Of a DNA stretch of 58,249 bases, positions 47,414-55,511 are shown in pieces; position 1 is the first letter of the stretch; every line of letters starts with the position of its first letter. The position numbers and the translations under genes are program-made. Origin of the DNA: Oscillospiraceae bacterium (GTDB lineage: Bacteria > Bacillota > Clostridia > Oscillospirales > Oscillospiraceae); assembly GCA_015068395.1 (NCBI GenBank), contig SVKP01000020.1:1-58249 (forward strand), read 5' to 3'. The notes beneath the pieces are model-generated. The model worked only from the letters and a program-made list of their open reading frames with translations. It was not told where the DNA came from and did not search any database.

Positions 47414-47463
47414 AAAATCACCCCCCTCAGCGATAGAATACAGCAACTAGAAGAGGGTGTCAA

Positions 47464-47494
47464 GGAGTACTTTAACGTTACTCGGGAGTACTCC
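47464..47494. repeat. GGAGTACT direct repeat pair, second copy is palindrome GGAGTACTCC, upstream of RHH-like gene
   Basis: 47464-47471 and 47485-47494, 21-bp spacing. Confidence 0.6.
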
Positions 47495-47555
47495 GCGGGG
47501 GCTGCGCCCCCGGAGAGGGCTTGTGCGACTTCGTAGTGCGTCGCTACCCCTGCGC

Positions 47556-47601
47556 AAAATCGAACGACAAGCACGCTGGCGCGTGCTCGCCGTCCGATTT
47601 T
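47556..47601 (-). other. 21-bp hairpin fully paired on the minus strand (three G-U wobbles)
   Basis: AAAATCGGACGGCGAGCACGC-GCCA-GCGTGCTTGTCGTTCGATTTT on minus strand. Confidence 0.65.
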
Positions 47602-47774
47602 AGTGATTCAACCATAACAGCAGCTTTTCTAACGCATTTCTAACGGTTTGGTTAGGAATCGGTTTCCTGTGTTTCTGAGTGATTGCGTGCTTGATGGCTT
47701 GAAAGCCGCATAAACAGAGGGATTGCAGGGGACGAGGAGGGAGCAGACGGGACACGGAGTGAGGTGCTTTCGGT

Positions 47775-47827
47775 GATTTAGGTTCCGTTGGGCGACCATG
47801 CAGGTTCGAGTCCTGTTACCCGCACCA
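47775..47827 (+). repeat. attR: 53-bp copy of tRNA-Leu 3' segment
   Basis: Identical to 44476-44528; no 5' tRNA half present. Confidence 0.95.
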
Positions 47828-47864
47828 AAAGCCATCCGAAATATCATATTTCGGATGGCTTTTG
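47828..47864 (+). terminator. Displaced terminator of the tRNA-Leu gene
   Basis: AAAGCCATCCGAAATAT-CAT-ATTTCGGATGGCTTTTGT immediately after attR. Confidence 0.85.
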
Positions 47865-47935
47865 TATTGTTTTGAAGCTTATTGTTGAGCTTTGTTTGAA
47901 CTGGGCTACTGTTACTAGTAAAGGAGAAAAGACAA

Positions 47936-48670
47936 ATGAATTATAATATGATACAGCAAATCACAAAGGAGTACTATTCTCATTTTTGCGGGACGGATTT
48001 TACGCGGTGCGGACCGGGAATACACTTTGTTTGTATGCCTGCGCGCGACGAGGTGCTGAAAGGCTTTGGATGCAAGTATACGGTATATGTTCTTGCGAAA
48101 AACGAGATAACGATTGTTTCCTACGCGCCAAAGCATCGCGATTGGATTGAGAAATATAAGGGATTGCCTGTGGACGAGATTATGGCGGCGTTAAAGTGCC
48201 GACGTGATATAAAGACCATGCAGCTATTTGCCTTTGAAGAGGAAAAAGTGAGACAATTCGGTGACGCAAAAATTTTGACGCCATCAGATTACCCGCTTTA
48301 TGATGTTTTTTTCCGTGAGAGCAATCCAGAAGCAGACCCAGCGGGCTGGCTGCACGAATACTTTACTGAGAAAGCAGAGAAGGGACTTCTTGCAGGATAT
48401 TACAAAGAAGGAAGATTGGTCTCCGTCTGCGATGCGCCGGATATGCCATACATGGAAGGAAAGATTCAGCATACCGGTATAATGACCTTGAAGACAGAAC
48501 GCGGAAAGGGCTACGCAAAATGTGCGGCAGCGCTTGCAACGCACCATCTGATAGAGAACGGGATTTGCCCGCAGTGGGAATGCGACTTTGATAATGTGGC
48601 GTCCACTCGACTTGCACAGTCCATCGGATATGTTTCGATGGGACAAGCTTATATTTTGGAGGAGTTATGA
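47936..48670 (+). CDS. GNAT family N-acetyltransferase
   Basis: IQHTGIMTLKTERGKGYAKCAAALATHHLIENGICPQWECDFDNVASTRLAQSIGYV. Confidence 0.82.
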   Translation: MNYNMIQQITKEYYSHFCGTDFTRCGPGIHFVCMPARDEVLKGFGCKYTVYVLAKNEITIVSYAPKHRDWIEKYKGLPVDEIMAALKCRRDIKTMQLFAFEEEKVRQFGDAKILTPSDYPLYDVFFRESNPEADPAGWLHEYFTEKAEKGLLAGYYKEGRLVSVCDAPDMPYMEGKIQHTGIMTLKTERGKGYAKCAAALATHHLIENGICPQWECDFDNVASTRLAQSIGYVSMGQAYILEEL

Positions 48671-48700
48671 TCCGCTTTATGGTTTAAAGCATAGAAGGAG

Positions 48701-48870
48701 GTGCAGCGCCTGGGCTTGAGTTGGGAGGAAGCCGGGCCAAAGCATGGGACTGGCTGTGTGATGGCATTCCGGCGCATCTGCGCTCTATTTCAAAACACAA
48801 TTCGCCGCAATTTGCAGGGAAGCTATTGACCTGCCGAGGGCATAAGGATTATAATTTCGACGGCTTATAA
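48701..48870 (+). pseudogene. Frameshifted coding remnant
   Basis: VQRLGLSWEEAG / frame change / KAWDWLCDGIPAHLRSISKHNSPQFAGKLLTCRGHKDYNFDGL*. Confidence 0.35.
48826..48855 (+). promoter_or_regulatory. SigA-type promoter for TetR gene
   Basis: TTGACC-18-TATAAT. Confidence 0.6.
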
Positions 48871-48923
48871 ATGATAGCTCAAATAACGTATGTAATTCCG
48901 CGTATTTCATTTGGGAGGACGCG

Positions 48924-49559
48924 ATGCCAAGAAATGTTGAAAGGGACGCGCGCGAGCTTGCGCGGCGCAAACAGCGGATCGCTGAAACAGCGTTCACATT
49001 GTTCGCGGAGCGGTCGATCGAAAGCGTGCTGATGACCGAGATCGCGGAGGCGTGCGAGATCAGTGAAATGACGCTCTACCGCCATTTCGCCTCGAAGGAC
49101 GAGTTGGTCGTCGCGGTATCAAAATGGGCGATGGATTCCTTCACCCGCGTCAACCGCAGGAAAAGCCCGGAGATGACCGGCACGGCGGCGGAAACCTACG
49201 CCTTATTCCTCGATTCGTTCCTGCGGATGTACCGCGAACACAGCGACATTCTGCGCTTTAACCAATACTTCAACATCTATATCAAGTCGCGGCGCGTCGG
49301 CGCGGAGCAGATGCAGCCCTACTCCGGCATGATCGACGCGATTCGCGAGCGGTTTCACGCCGTCTATCTGTGCGGGCAGGAGGACGGGACGCTGCGCACC
49401 GACGTCGCGGAGGAAAAGATGTTCTCCGCGACGCTGCACCTGATGCTCGCGGTCGTGACGCGCTACGCCGTGGGGCTTGCCTACGAGACGGACGTCGACC
49501 CGATGGAGGAACTGACGTTCCAGCGGGACATGCTGCTGCAAGCGTACACGAAGCAGTAA
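48924..49559 (+). CDS. TetR/AcrR family transcriptional regulator
   Basis: RIAETAFTLFAERSIESVLMTEIAEACEISEMTLYRHFASKDELVVAV. Confidence 0.93.
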   Translation: MPRNVERDARELARRKQRIAETAFTLFAERSIESVLMTEIAEACEISEMTLYRHFASKDELVVAVSKWAMDSFTRVNRRKSPEMTGTAAETYALFLDSFLRMYREHSDILRFNQYFNIYIKSRRVGAEQMQPYSGMIDAIRERFHAVYLCGQEDGTLRTDVAEEKMFSATLHLMLAVVTRYAVGLAYETDVDPMEELTFQRDMLLQAYTKQ

Positions 49560-49572
49560 TCCAGAACCTCAT

Positions 49573-49594
49573 TAGCAAAGGACGTCCTTTGCTA
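49573..49594. repeat. 22-bp perfect palindrome downstream of tetR
   Basis: TAGCAAAGGACGTCCTTTGCTA. Confidence 0.7.
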
Positions 49595-49628
49595 CGTTTT
49601 GCGTTGCAAAAGGTAATGATTCTCATAA

Positions 49629-49967
49629 GCTTTCGCGCCTCGCGCGCGTTGGGAGGTATACCATTATGTCACGCTCGACCTCAACGGGCACGGCATCGAC
49701 GACATATCTCAAAATGCGACATTTAACATTGGAGGCAATTTCAAACTGACGGACAGCGGAGCGGAGAGCGCGAACACGCTGCTGATCGCGGCGGTCTACG
49801 ACAAGAACGGGAAGCAGGTGAGCGTGAATACCATATCGCTCGAAGCGGGCAAGACCTCGTATAAAACCGGCGTCACCACCAAAACGAGCGATTACACCTA
49901 CAAGCTCATGCTCGTGAGCAAGAGCACCTACGCTCCGCTGTGCAAGGCGTGGAGCGAGCAAGCGTAA
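49629..49967 (+). pseudogene. C-terminal fragment of a larger (probably secreted/surface) protein, no start codon
   Basis: Frame AFAPRARWEVYHYVTLDLNGHGIDDISQNATFNIGGNFKLTDSGAESANTLLIAAVYDKNGKQVSVNTISLEAGKTSYKTGVTTKTSDYTYKLMLVSKSTYAPLCKAWSEQA*. Confidence 0.5.
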
Positions 49968-50092
49968 AGCGCGGACAGGGCGAAGCGGAATCAACTCCGC
50001 TTCGCCCGACTTTTTTTAAAAAGCTCTTGACTTGAAACATTTATCAGCTTTGTGCGTTTATGCTTTTCCCGCCGAATTCATAAATTGTGTGC

Positions 50093-50120
50093 TTGCATTT
50101 GCCGGCTGACGCTGTATAAT
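50093..50120 (+). promoter_or_regulatory. SigA-type promoter for ABC transporter operon
   Basis: TTGCAT-16-TATAAT. Confidence 0.6.
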
Positions 50121-50159
50121 TAAGTTTTGCAAGCGATTTAGATTGGAAGGGGGTTGCGT

Positions 50160-51911
50160 ATGCTCAAAAGACTCTCGGCATGTATACGCGAATACAAAAC
50201 GCCCGCGCTGATGACGCTGCTGTTCATCGTCGGCGAGGCGGTCATTGAGGCGATCATTCCGTTTCTCACGGCGCGCCTGGTCAACGAGATCAAGGGCGGC
50301 ATCGACATGAACGAGGTCCTGCGCCTGGGCGCGGTTTTGATCGTGCTGGCGATCTGCTCGCTCGCCTGCGGGGGACTGGCAGGCTTTACCTGCGCGCGCG
50401 CGTCGAACGGGTTTGCCAAAAACGTCCGCCACGACCTTTTTCACAAGGTGCAGGAGTTCTCGTTTGAGAACATTGACAAGTTTTCCTCTTCGTCGCTCGT
50501 CACGCGCATGACCACGGACGTCAACAACGTCGAAATGGCGTTCATGATGCTCATCCGAATAGCCGTGCGCTCACCGCTGATGCTGATTTTTTCCATCATC
50601 ATGGCGTATGTCATGGGCGGCATGCTCGCCACAAGCTTTGTGGTTATCATTCCCGTGCTGGTCTTCGGCCTTGCGATGATCGCAAAGAAGGCGATGCCGG
50701 CATTCCGCGCAGTGTTCAAAAAATACGACCGCCTCAACGAGTCCGTGGAGGAGAACGTCCGCGCGATGCGCGTGGTCAAGGGCTTTTCGCGCGAGGAATA
50801 CGAAAAGAAGAAATTCGGCAAGGCGTCGGACGACATCCGCGACGACTTTACCCGCGCCGAGCGCATTGTCGCGCTCAATTCGCCGCTGATGCAGCTTTGC
50901 ATCTACGCGAACATGGTCTTTGTGCTGATGGTCGGCTCCAGACTGGTCATCACCTTGCGCGGAACGCTCATCGACGTGGGGCAGATCTCCGCCATGCTGA
51001 CCTACGGCATGCAGATCCTCATGTCTCTGATGATGCTCTCGATGATTTATGTCATGCTCACCATGTCGGCGGAGAGCGCGAAACGCATTTACGAGGTCCT
51101 CAGCGAAGAGCCCGCGCTCCACGACCCGGCGTCGAACCCCGTGGAGCAGGTGAAGAACGGCTCGATCGACTTTGAGCAGGTGAGCTTCAAATACTCTGCC
51201 AAGGCGGAGAAGTACGCGCTCAGCGGCGTCGATTTGCACATCCGCTCCGGCATGACCGTGGGCATTCTCGGCGGCACCGGCACCGGCAAAACGACGCTCG
51301 TGCAGCTTATTCCCCGACTCTATGACGCCACGGAGGGCACGGTGCGCGTCGGCGGCGTCGACGTGCGGGATTACAATCTCAAGACGCTGCGCGACGCGGT
51401 TGCCATGGTGCTGCAAAAGAACGAACTGTTCTCCGGCACGATCGCGGAGAACCTGCGCTGGGGCGCTTCGGACGCATCCGAGGAGGAGTTGGAGGCCGCC
51501 TGCCGTCTTGCGCAGGTGGACGATTTTGTCCGTTCCCTTCCTGACGGCTACCAGACCAAGATCGAGCAGGGGGGCACCAACGTCTCCGGCGGACAGAAGC
51601 AACGACTCTGCATCGCACGTGCGCTGCTGAAAAAGCCGAAAATCCTGATCCTTGACGACTCCACCAGCGCCGTGGATACGCGCACGGACGCCCTGATCCG
51701 CGAGGGCTTCTTCAACTACATCCCCGAGACGACCAAGCTGATTATTGCGCAGCGCGTCGCGTCGGTCAAGGACGCCGACATGATCTTGGTGATGGACGGC
51801 GGGCGCATTGTCGCCACCGGCACGCACGACGAGTTGATGGTTTACAGCCCAATCTACCGAGAAACCTACGAGCAGCAGACGAAGGGAGGCGAAGACCATG
51901 CCGAGAGCTAA
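50160..51911 (+). CDS. ABC exporter, fused permease/ATP-binding subunit A (degenerate NBD)
   Basis: Six-TM region; Walker A GGTGTGKTTL, NVSGGQKQRL, LILDDSTSAVD, IIAQRVASV. Confidence 0.93.
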   Translation: MLKRLSACIREYKTPALMTLLFIVGEAVIEAIIPFLTARLVNEIKGGIDMNEVLRLGAVLIVLAICSLACGGLAGFTCARASNGFAKNVRHDLFHKVQEFSFENIDKFSSSSLVTRMTTDVNNVEMAFMMLIRIAVRSPLMLIFSIIMAYVMGGMLATSFVVIIPVLVFGLAMIAKKAMPAFRAVFKKYDRLNESVEENVRAMRVVKGFSREEYEKKKFGKASDDIRDDFTRAERIVALNSPLMQLCIYANMVFVLMVGSRLVITLRGTLIDVGQISAMLTYGMQILMSLMMLSMIYVMLTMSAESAKRIYEVLSEEPALHDPASNPVEQVKNGSIDFEQVSFKYSAKAEKYALSGVDLHIRSGMTVGILGGTGTGKTTLVQLIPRLYDATEGTVRVGGVDVRDYNLKTLRDAVAMVLQKNELFSGTIAENLRWGASDASEEELEAACRLAQVDDFVRSLPDGYQTKIEQGGTNVSGGQKQRLCIARALLKKPKILILDDSTSAVDTRTDALIREGFFNYIPETTKLIIAQRVASVKDADMILVMDGGRIVATGTHDELMVYSPIYRETYEQQTKGGEDHAES

Positions 51912-53829
51912 CCGCGGCGACGTAAAGCTCGACGAGAAGGGGCGCCCGGCATTCAATGGGGCGGCTGTCCGGCGCACGGTCCAGATGGTGCTCAAGTTCT
52001 ATCCCACGCTTTTTCCCGTCATTTGCCTTTGCTCTGTCTTTTCCTCCGCGATTTCCGCGATTCCGTCCCTCTTTACGCAAAAGGTCATCGCCATTACCAC
52101 CGAATGGATGGGCGGCGGCGACTGGGCAGGCGCCAGAGCGCAGATCATCCCGTTGATCCGCATCCTCGTCACACTCTATTTTGTGTCGATCGTTGCGATG
52201 GTGGTCCAGACGCAGCTCAACGCCATCTTTACGCAGGGCTTTTTGTCAAAGATGCGCCGCGCGATGTTCGACAAGATGCAGGACCTCCCGATCCGCTGGT
52301 TTGATACCAACAAGCACGGCGACATCATGAGCCACTACACCAACGATGTCGACACCCTGCGCGAGCTGGTGTCCCAGTCGATCCCGGCGCTGCTGCGCTC
52401 CGGCTCCATCGTGTTGGTGGTGTTCGGCATCATGCTGTGGTACAGCATCCCGCTCACCGGCATGGTGATGTTCGGCATCGTCGCCATGATGCTGGTGTCC
52501 GGCAAGCTCGGCGGCGGCAGCGCGAAATACTTCGTTGCGCAGCGCAAATCCGTCGCCGCCGCGGAGGGCTTTGTGCAGGAGATGATGGCGGGGCAGAGGG
52601 TCGTCAAGGTCTTCAACCACGAGCAGCGCGCCGCCGCGGATTTCGACGTGCTCAACGAGGAGCTGTTTGAAAACTCCCGCCGCGCGAACTCCTACGCCAA
52701 CGCGCTCGGCCCCATCGTCATGAACATCGGCAATATCCTCTATGTGCTCATCGCGGTGCTCGGCGGTTCGTATTTGCTTGCCGGACTGCCGAACCCGTCG
52801 ATTTCCGGCATGAAGCTGGATATCTCGATCCTCATTGCGTTCCTCAACATGACCAAGCAGTTCACGGGCAACCTCAACCAGCTCACGCAGCAGGTCAACG
52901 TGATCGTCATGGGTATGGCGGGCGCGGACCGCGTGTTCACGCTCATGGACGAGACGCCAGAATCGGACGACGGCTATGTGACGCTGGTTGACGCAGAGAT
53001 TGCCCCGGACGGGACGGTCACGGAGGCGGACCACCACACCGGGCACTGGGCGTGGAAGCACCCGCACGGCGACGGGACGCTGACCTATACCGAGCTCAAG
53101 GGCGATGTGCGGCTTGTGGACGTGGATTTCTCCTACGTCGAGGGCAAGCAGGTGCTCAGCAACATCAACGTGTTTGCCGAGCCCGGCCAGAAGGTTGCCT
53201 TTGTCGGCGCGACCGGCGCGGGCAAGACAACCATCACCAACCTCATCAACCGTTTTTACGACATTGAGGACGGCAAGATCCGTTACGACGGCATCAACAT
53301 CAACAAGATCAAAAAGACGGACCTCCGCCGCTCCCTTGGCCTGGTGCTGCAGGAGACGAACCTTTTCACCGGCACGGTGATGGACAACATCCGTTACGGC
53401 AAGCTCGACGCCACCGACGAGGAGTGCCGTGCCGCCGCAAGGCTCGCGGGCGCGGACAGCTTCATCTCACGTCTGCCGCAGGGGTATAACACGGAGCTGA
53501 CGAACAACGGCTCCAACCTGTCACAGGGCCAGCGCCAGCTCATTGCCATCGCGCGCGCAGCGGTCGCCGACCCGCCCGTGATGATCCTCGACGAGGCGAC
53601 CAGCTCCATCGACACACGCACTGAGGCGATCGTCCAGCGCGGCATGGACAAGCTGATGGAGGGCCGCACGGTCTTTGTCATCGCGCACCGCCTCTCCACG
53701 GTCATGGACGCGGACGTCATCATGGTGCTCGACCACGGAAAGATCATCGAGCGCGGCTCCCACACGCAGCTCATCGCGGAAAAAGGCACCTATTACCGCC
53801 TCTACACTGGCGCGTTCGAGCTGGAATAA
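51898..53829 (+). CDS. ABC exporter, fused permease/ATP-binding subunit B (canonical NBD)
   Basis: Walker A GATGAGKTTI, NLSQGQRQL, MILDEATSSID, VIAHRLSTV; linker insert TEADHHTGHWAWKHPHGDG. Confidence 0.93.
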   Translation: MPRANRGDVKLDEKGRPAFNGAAVRRTVQMVLKFYPTLFPVICLCSVFSSAISAIPSLFTQKVIAITTEWMGGGDWAGARAQIIPLIRILVTLYFVSIVAMVVQTQLNAIFTQGFLSKMRRAMFDKMQDLPIRWFDTNKHGDIMSHYTNDVDTLRELVSQSIPALLRSGSIVLVVFGIMLWYSIPLTGMVMFGIVAMMLVSGKLGGGSAKYFVAQRKSVAAAEGFVQEMMAGQRVVKVFNHEQRAAADFDVLNEELFENSRRANSYANALGPIVMNIGNILYVLIAVLGGSYLLAGLPNPSISGMKLDISILIAFLNMTKQFTGNLNQLTQQVNVIVMGMAGADRVFTLMDETPESDDGYVTLVDAEIAPDGTVTEADHHTGHWAWKHPHGDGTLTYTELKGDVRLVDVDFSYVEGKQVLSNINVFAEPGQKVAFVGATGAGKTTITNLINRFYDIEDGKIRYDGININKIKKTDLRRSLGLVLQETNLFTGTVMDNIRYGKLDATDEECRAAARLAGADSFISRLPQGYNTELTNNGSNLSQGQRQLIAIARAAVADPPVMILDEATSSIDTRTEAIVQRGMDKLMEGRTVFVIAHRLSTVMDADVIMVLDHGKIIERGSHTQLIAEKGTYYRLYTGAFELE

Positions 53830-53840
53830 TGTTTGGAAAA

Positions 53841-53876
53841 GCAGCAGGGCAGAAGAATTTGCCCTGCTGTTTTTTC
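53841..53876 (+). terminator. Intrinsic terminator
   Basis: GCAGCAGGGCA-gaagaatt-TGCCCTGCTGTTTTTT. Confidence 0.9.
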
Positions 53877-53899
53877 CAGCTTTTACCGCGCGAAAACAT

Positions 53900-53928
53900 G
53901 TATATACGGTCATAATGCGGGCAATCTA
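53900..53928 (+). promoter_or_regulatory. Candidate SigG (forespore) promoter of SASP gene
   Basis: GTATA-17-CAATCTA compared with recalled SigG pattern gYATR / CATnhTA. Confidence 0.45.
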
Positions 53929-53975
53929 TGCATGCGATACCCAAACACGTCAAAAATGCAAAAGGAGTAACGATT

Positions 53976-54173
53976 ATGTCCAGCAAGAACAGCAATCAGA
54001 TCAACGTCCCCGAGGCGCGCAGCGCCATGGATCAGTTTAAGATGGAGGCCGCCTCTGAGGTCGGCGTCAACCTCAAGCAGGGCTACAACGGCGACCTGAC
54101 CTCCCGTGAGGCCGGCTCCGTCGGCGGCCAGATGGTCAAGAAGATGATCGAGTCGTACGAGAAGAACCTGTAA
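53976..54173 (+). CDS. Alpha/beta-type small acid-soluble spore protein
   Basis: NVPEARSAMDQFKMEAASEVGVNLKQGYNGDLTSREAGSVGGQMVKKMIESYE. Confidence 0.97.
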   Translation: MSSKNSNQINVPEARSAMDQFKMEAASEVGVNLKQGYNGDLTSREAGSVGGQMVKKMIESYEKNL

Positions 54174-54190
54174 TTCTTCTTCACAAGACA

Positions 54191-54219
54191 AGGGGAGCGG
54201 CGCAATGCGCCGCTCCTCT
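54191..54219 (+). terminator. Hairpin terminator after SASP gene
   Basis: AGGGGAGCGGCGC-AAT-GCGCCGCTCCTCT. Confidence 0.65.
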
Positions 54220-54244
54220 GCCTGCGTATTCGATTAGACTTTTC

Positions 54245-54799
54245 TTACGAGCGCATCGCGTCCAGCTGGCCCGTGCTCTTGAGCGCGGGGCGGATCGCCG
54301 TGTAGAGGATCGGAGCGATCGCCATCGCCGCCACCGCGTTGATCGAGGAGGCCGGGAGCTTGCCGAGCATCGCCGCCCAGACGCCGTCAATCGGGACGCC
54401 CGCGACAAAGCGCTGCATCACAAAGGTCTTGAGCATATAGAGCGCAACGTAAGTCCACGCACCCGCGGTGCAGGCAAACAGATTGCGCGTGTGGTCATCC
54501 GCATTGCGCCCGCCGGAAAACGCGATCTTGCCGCACACCCAAGCCATGATAAACTTCGAGACGAAGGTGATGATCCCCTCAAAGCCATAGCCGGTCTGGA
54601 TGTCATAGATCAGGCTGCCGAGGCCGGAGGCAAGCCCGCCGAACACCGGCCCCATTAAAAGGCTGCCGAGCAGCGAGACGGGATTTGCCAGACGCACCTT
54701 GCTTCCGAACAGCGGAAACGCGATCATCGTCGCCACATAGACCAACGCGGTCATCAATGCAACATAAATGATTTTTCTTGTTGTCAGTTTCGCACCCAT
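54245..54799 (-). CDS. ECF transporter substrate-binding (S) component-like membrane protein
   Basis: MGAKLTTRKIIYVALMTALVYVATMIAFPLF...NPVSLLGSLLMGPVFGGLASGLGSLIYDI. Confidence 0.78.
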   Translation of the reverse strand: MGAKLTTRKIIYVALMTALVYVATMIAFPLFGSKVRLANPVSLLGSLLMGPVFGGLASGLGSLIYDIQTGYGFEGIITFVSKFIMAWVCGKIAFSGGRNADDHTRNLFACTAGAWTYVALYMLKTFVMQRFVAGVPIDGVWAAMLGKLPASSINAVAAMAIAPILYTAIRPALKSTGQLDAMRS

Positions 54800-54896
54800 G
54801 TGAATGGTCCTCCTTCTAAGTACCATACAAACATATTCGGAAACTGACTATGTTGATATATCCAGAGCTATTTAATTTTATAAGGCCAGAATCGGA

Positions 54897-55436
54897 TTAC
54901 AGCGCCGCCTCGACTGCCTCTTTGACTGCGTCCATCGAATCGGTGGGCTCAAAACGACCGATGATATTGCCCTCGCGGTCGATCAGGAACTTGGTGAAGT
55001 TCCATTTGACGTTACCGTTGTTCTTATAATCCTTGTCCGTCTTTTTGACGACGGCGCCCAGCGCGAGACCGGCGGCACCCTTGAAGCCGCCGAAGGTGGT
55101 GTTTTCGGTCAGCCAGCGGAAAAGCGGGATCGCGTTATCCCCGTTGACATCGACCTTGGCGTACTGGGGGAAGGTGATGCCGAAGCGCCCCGTGCAGAAC
55201 GTGTGGATCTCCTCATCGGTTCCGGGCGCCTGGTCGGCGAACTGGTTGCACGGGAAGTCCAGAATCTCAAAGCCCTTTTCCCGTTCAGCGTCATAGATCT
55301 CCTGGAGCTGCTTATACTGCGGGGTGAAGCCGCAGCCGGTGGCGGTGTTGACGATCATCAGTACTTTGCCCTTGAAATCGGAAAGAGCGACGTCCTCTCC
55401 CTTGCGGGTCTTCACAGTGAAATCATATACGTTCAT
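54897..55436 (-). CDS. Glutathione peroxidase family protein (Cys-type)
   Basis: MIVNTATGCGFTPQYKQLQEIY; DFPCNQFADQAPG; KWNFTKFLIDREG. Confidence 0.95.
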   Translation of the reverse strand: MNVYDFTVKTRKGEDVALSDFKGKVLMIVNTATGCGFTPQYKQLQEIYDAEREKGFEILDFPCNQFADQAPGTDEEIHTFCTGRFGITFPQYAKVDVNGDNAIPLFRWLTENTTFGGFKGAAGLALGAVVKKTDKDYKNNGNVKWNFTKFLIDREGNIIGRFEPTDSMDAVKEAVEAAL

Positions 55437-55482
55437 CGTAAAATCTCCTTTACATTTTGTTAAATTCAATTGAGCTAAATTG

Positions 55483-55511
55483 ATTATACACAACAACGGG
55501 GGCTTTGTCAA
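55483..55511 (-). promoter_or_regulatory. Perfect-consensus SigA promoter for glutathione peroxidase gene
   Basis: Minus strand TTGACA-17-TATAAT. Confidence 0.88.

Larger units (their letters stand above)
44476..47827. mobile_element. Integrative element of about 3.3 kb in tRNA-Leu with tyrosine integrase, excisionase-like HTH, CRESS-DNA Rep, small RHH-like protein and circovirus-like ori
   Basis: 53-bp att repeats at both ends, int adjacent to tRNA 3' end, rep gene and stem-loop origin inside. Confidence 0.92.

Noticed and set aside
44529-47774. Capsid or coat gene in the CRESS-Rep element (would make it a virus)
   Set aside because: No remaining ORF of suitable size on either strand lacks an explanation; the element is best called plasmid-like or satellite-like.
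47775-47827. Second tRNA-Leu gene
   Set aside because: Only the 3' 53 nt are present; no 5' acceptor half, D-arm or promoter. It is attR.
47629-47847. 72-aa minus-strand ORF containing GAGNRTRTCMVAQRNLNH
   Set aside because: Reverse-complement translation of the tRNA-Leu attR repeat, a well-known spurious ORF type.
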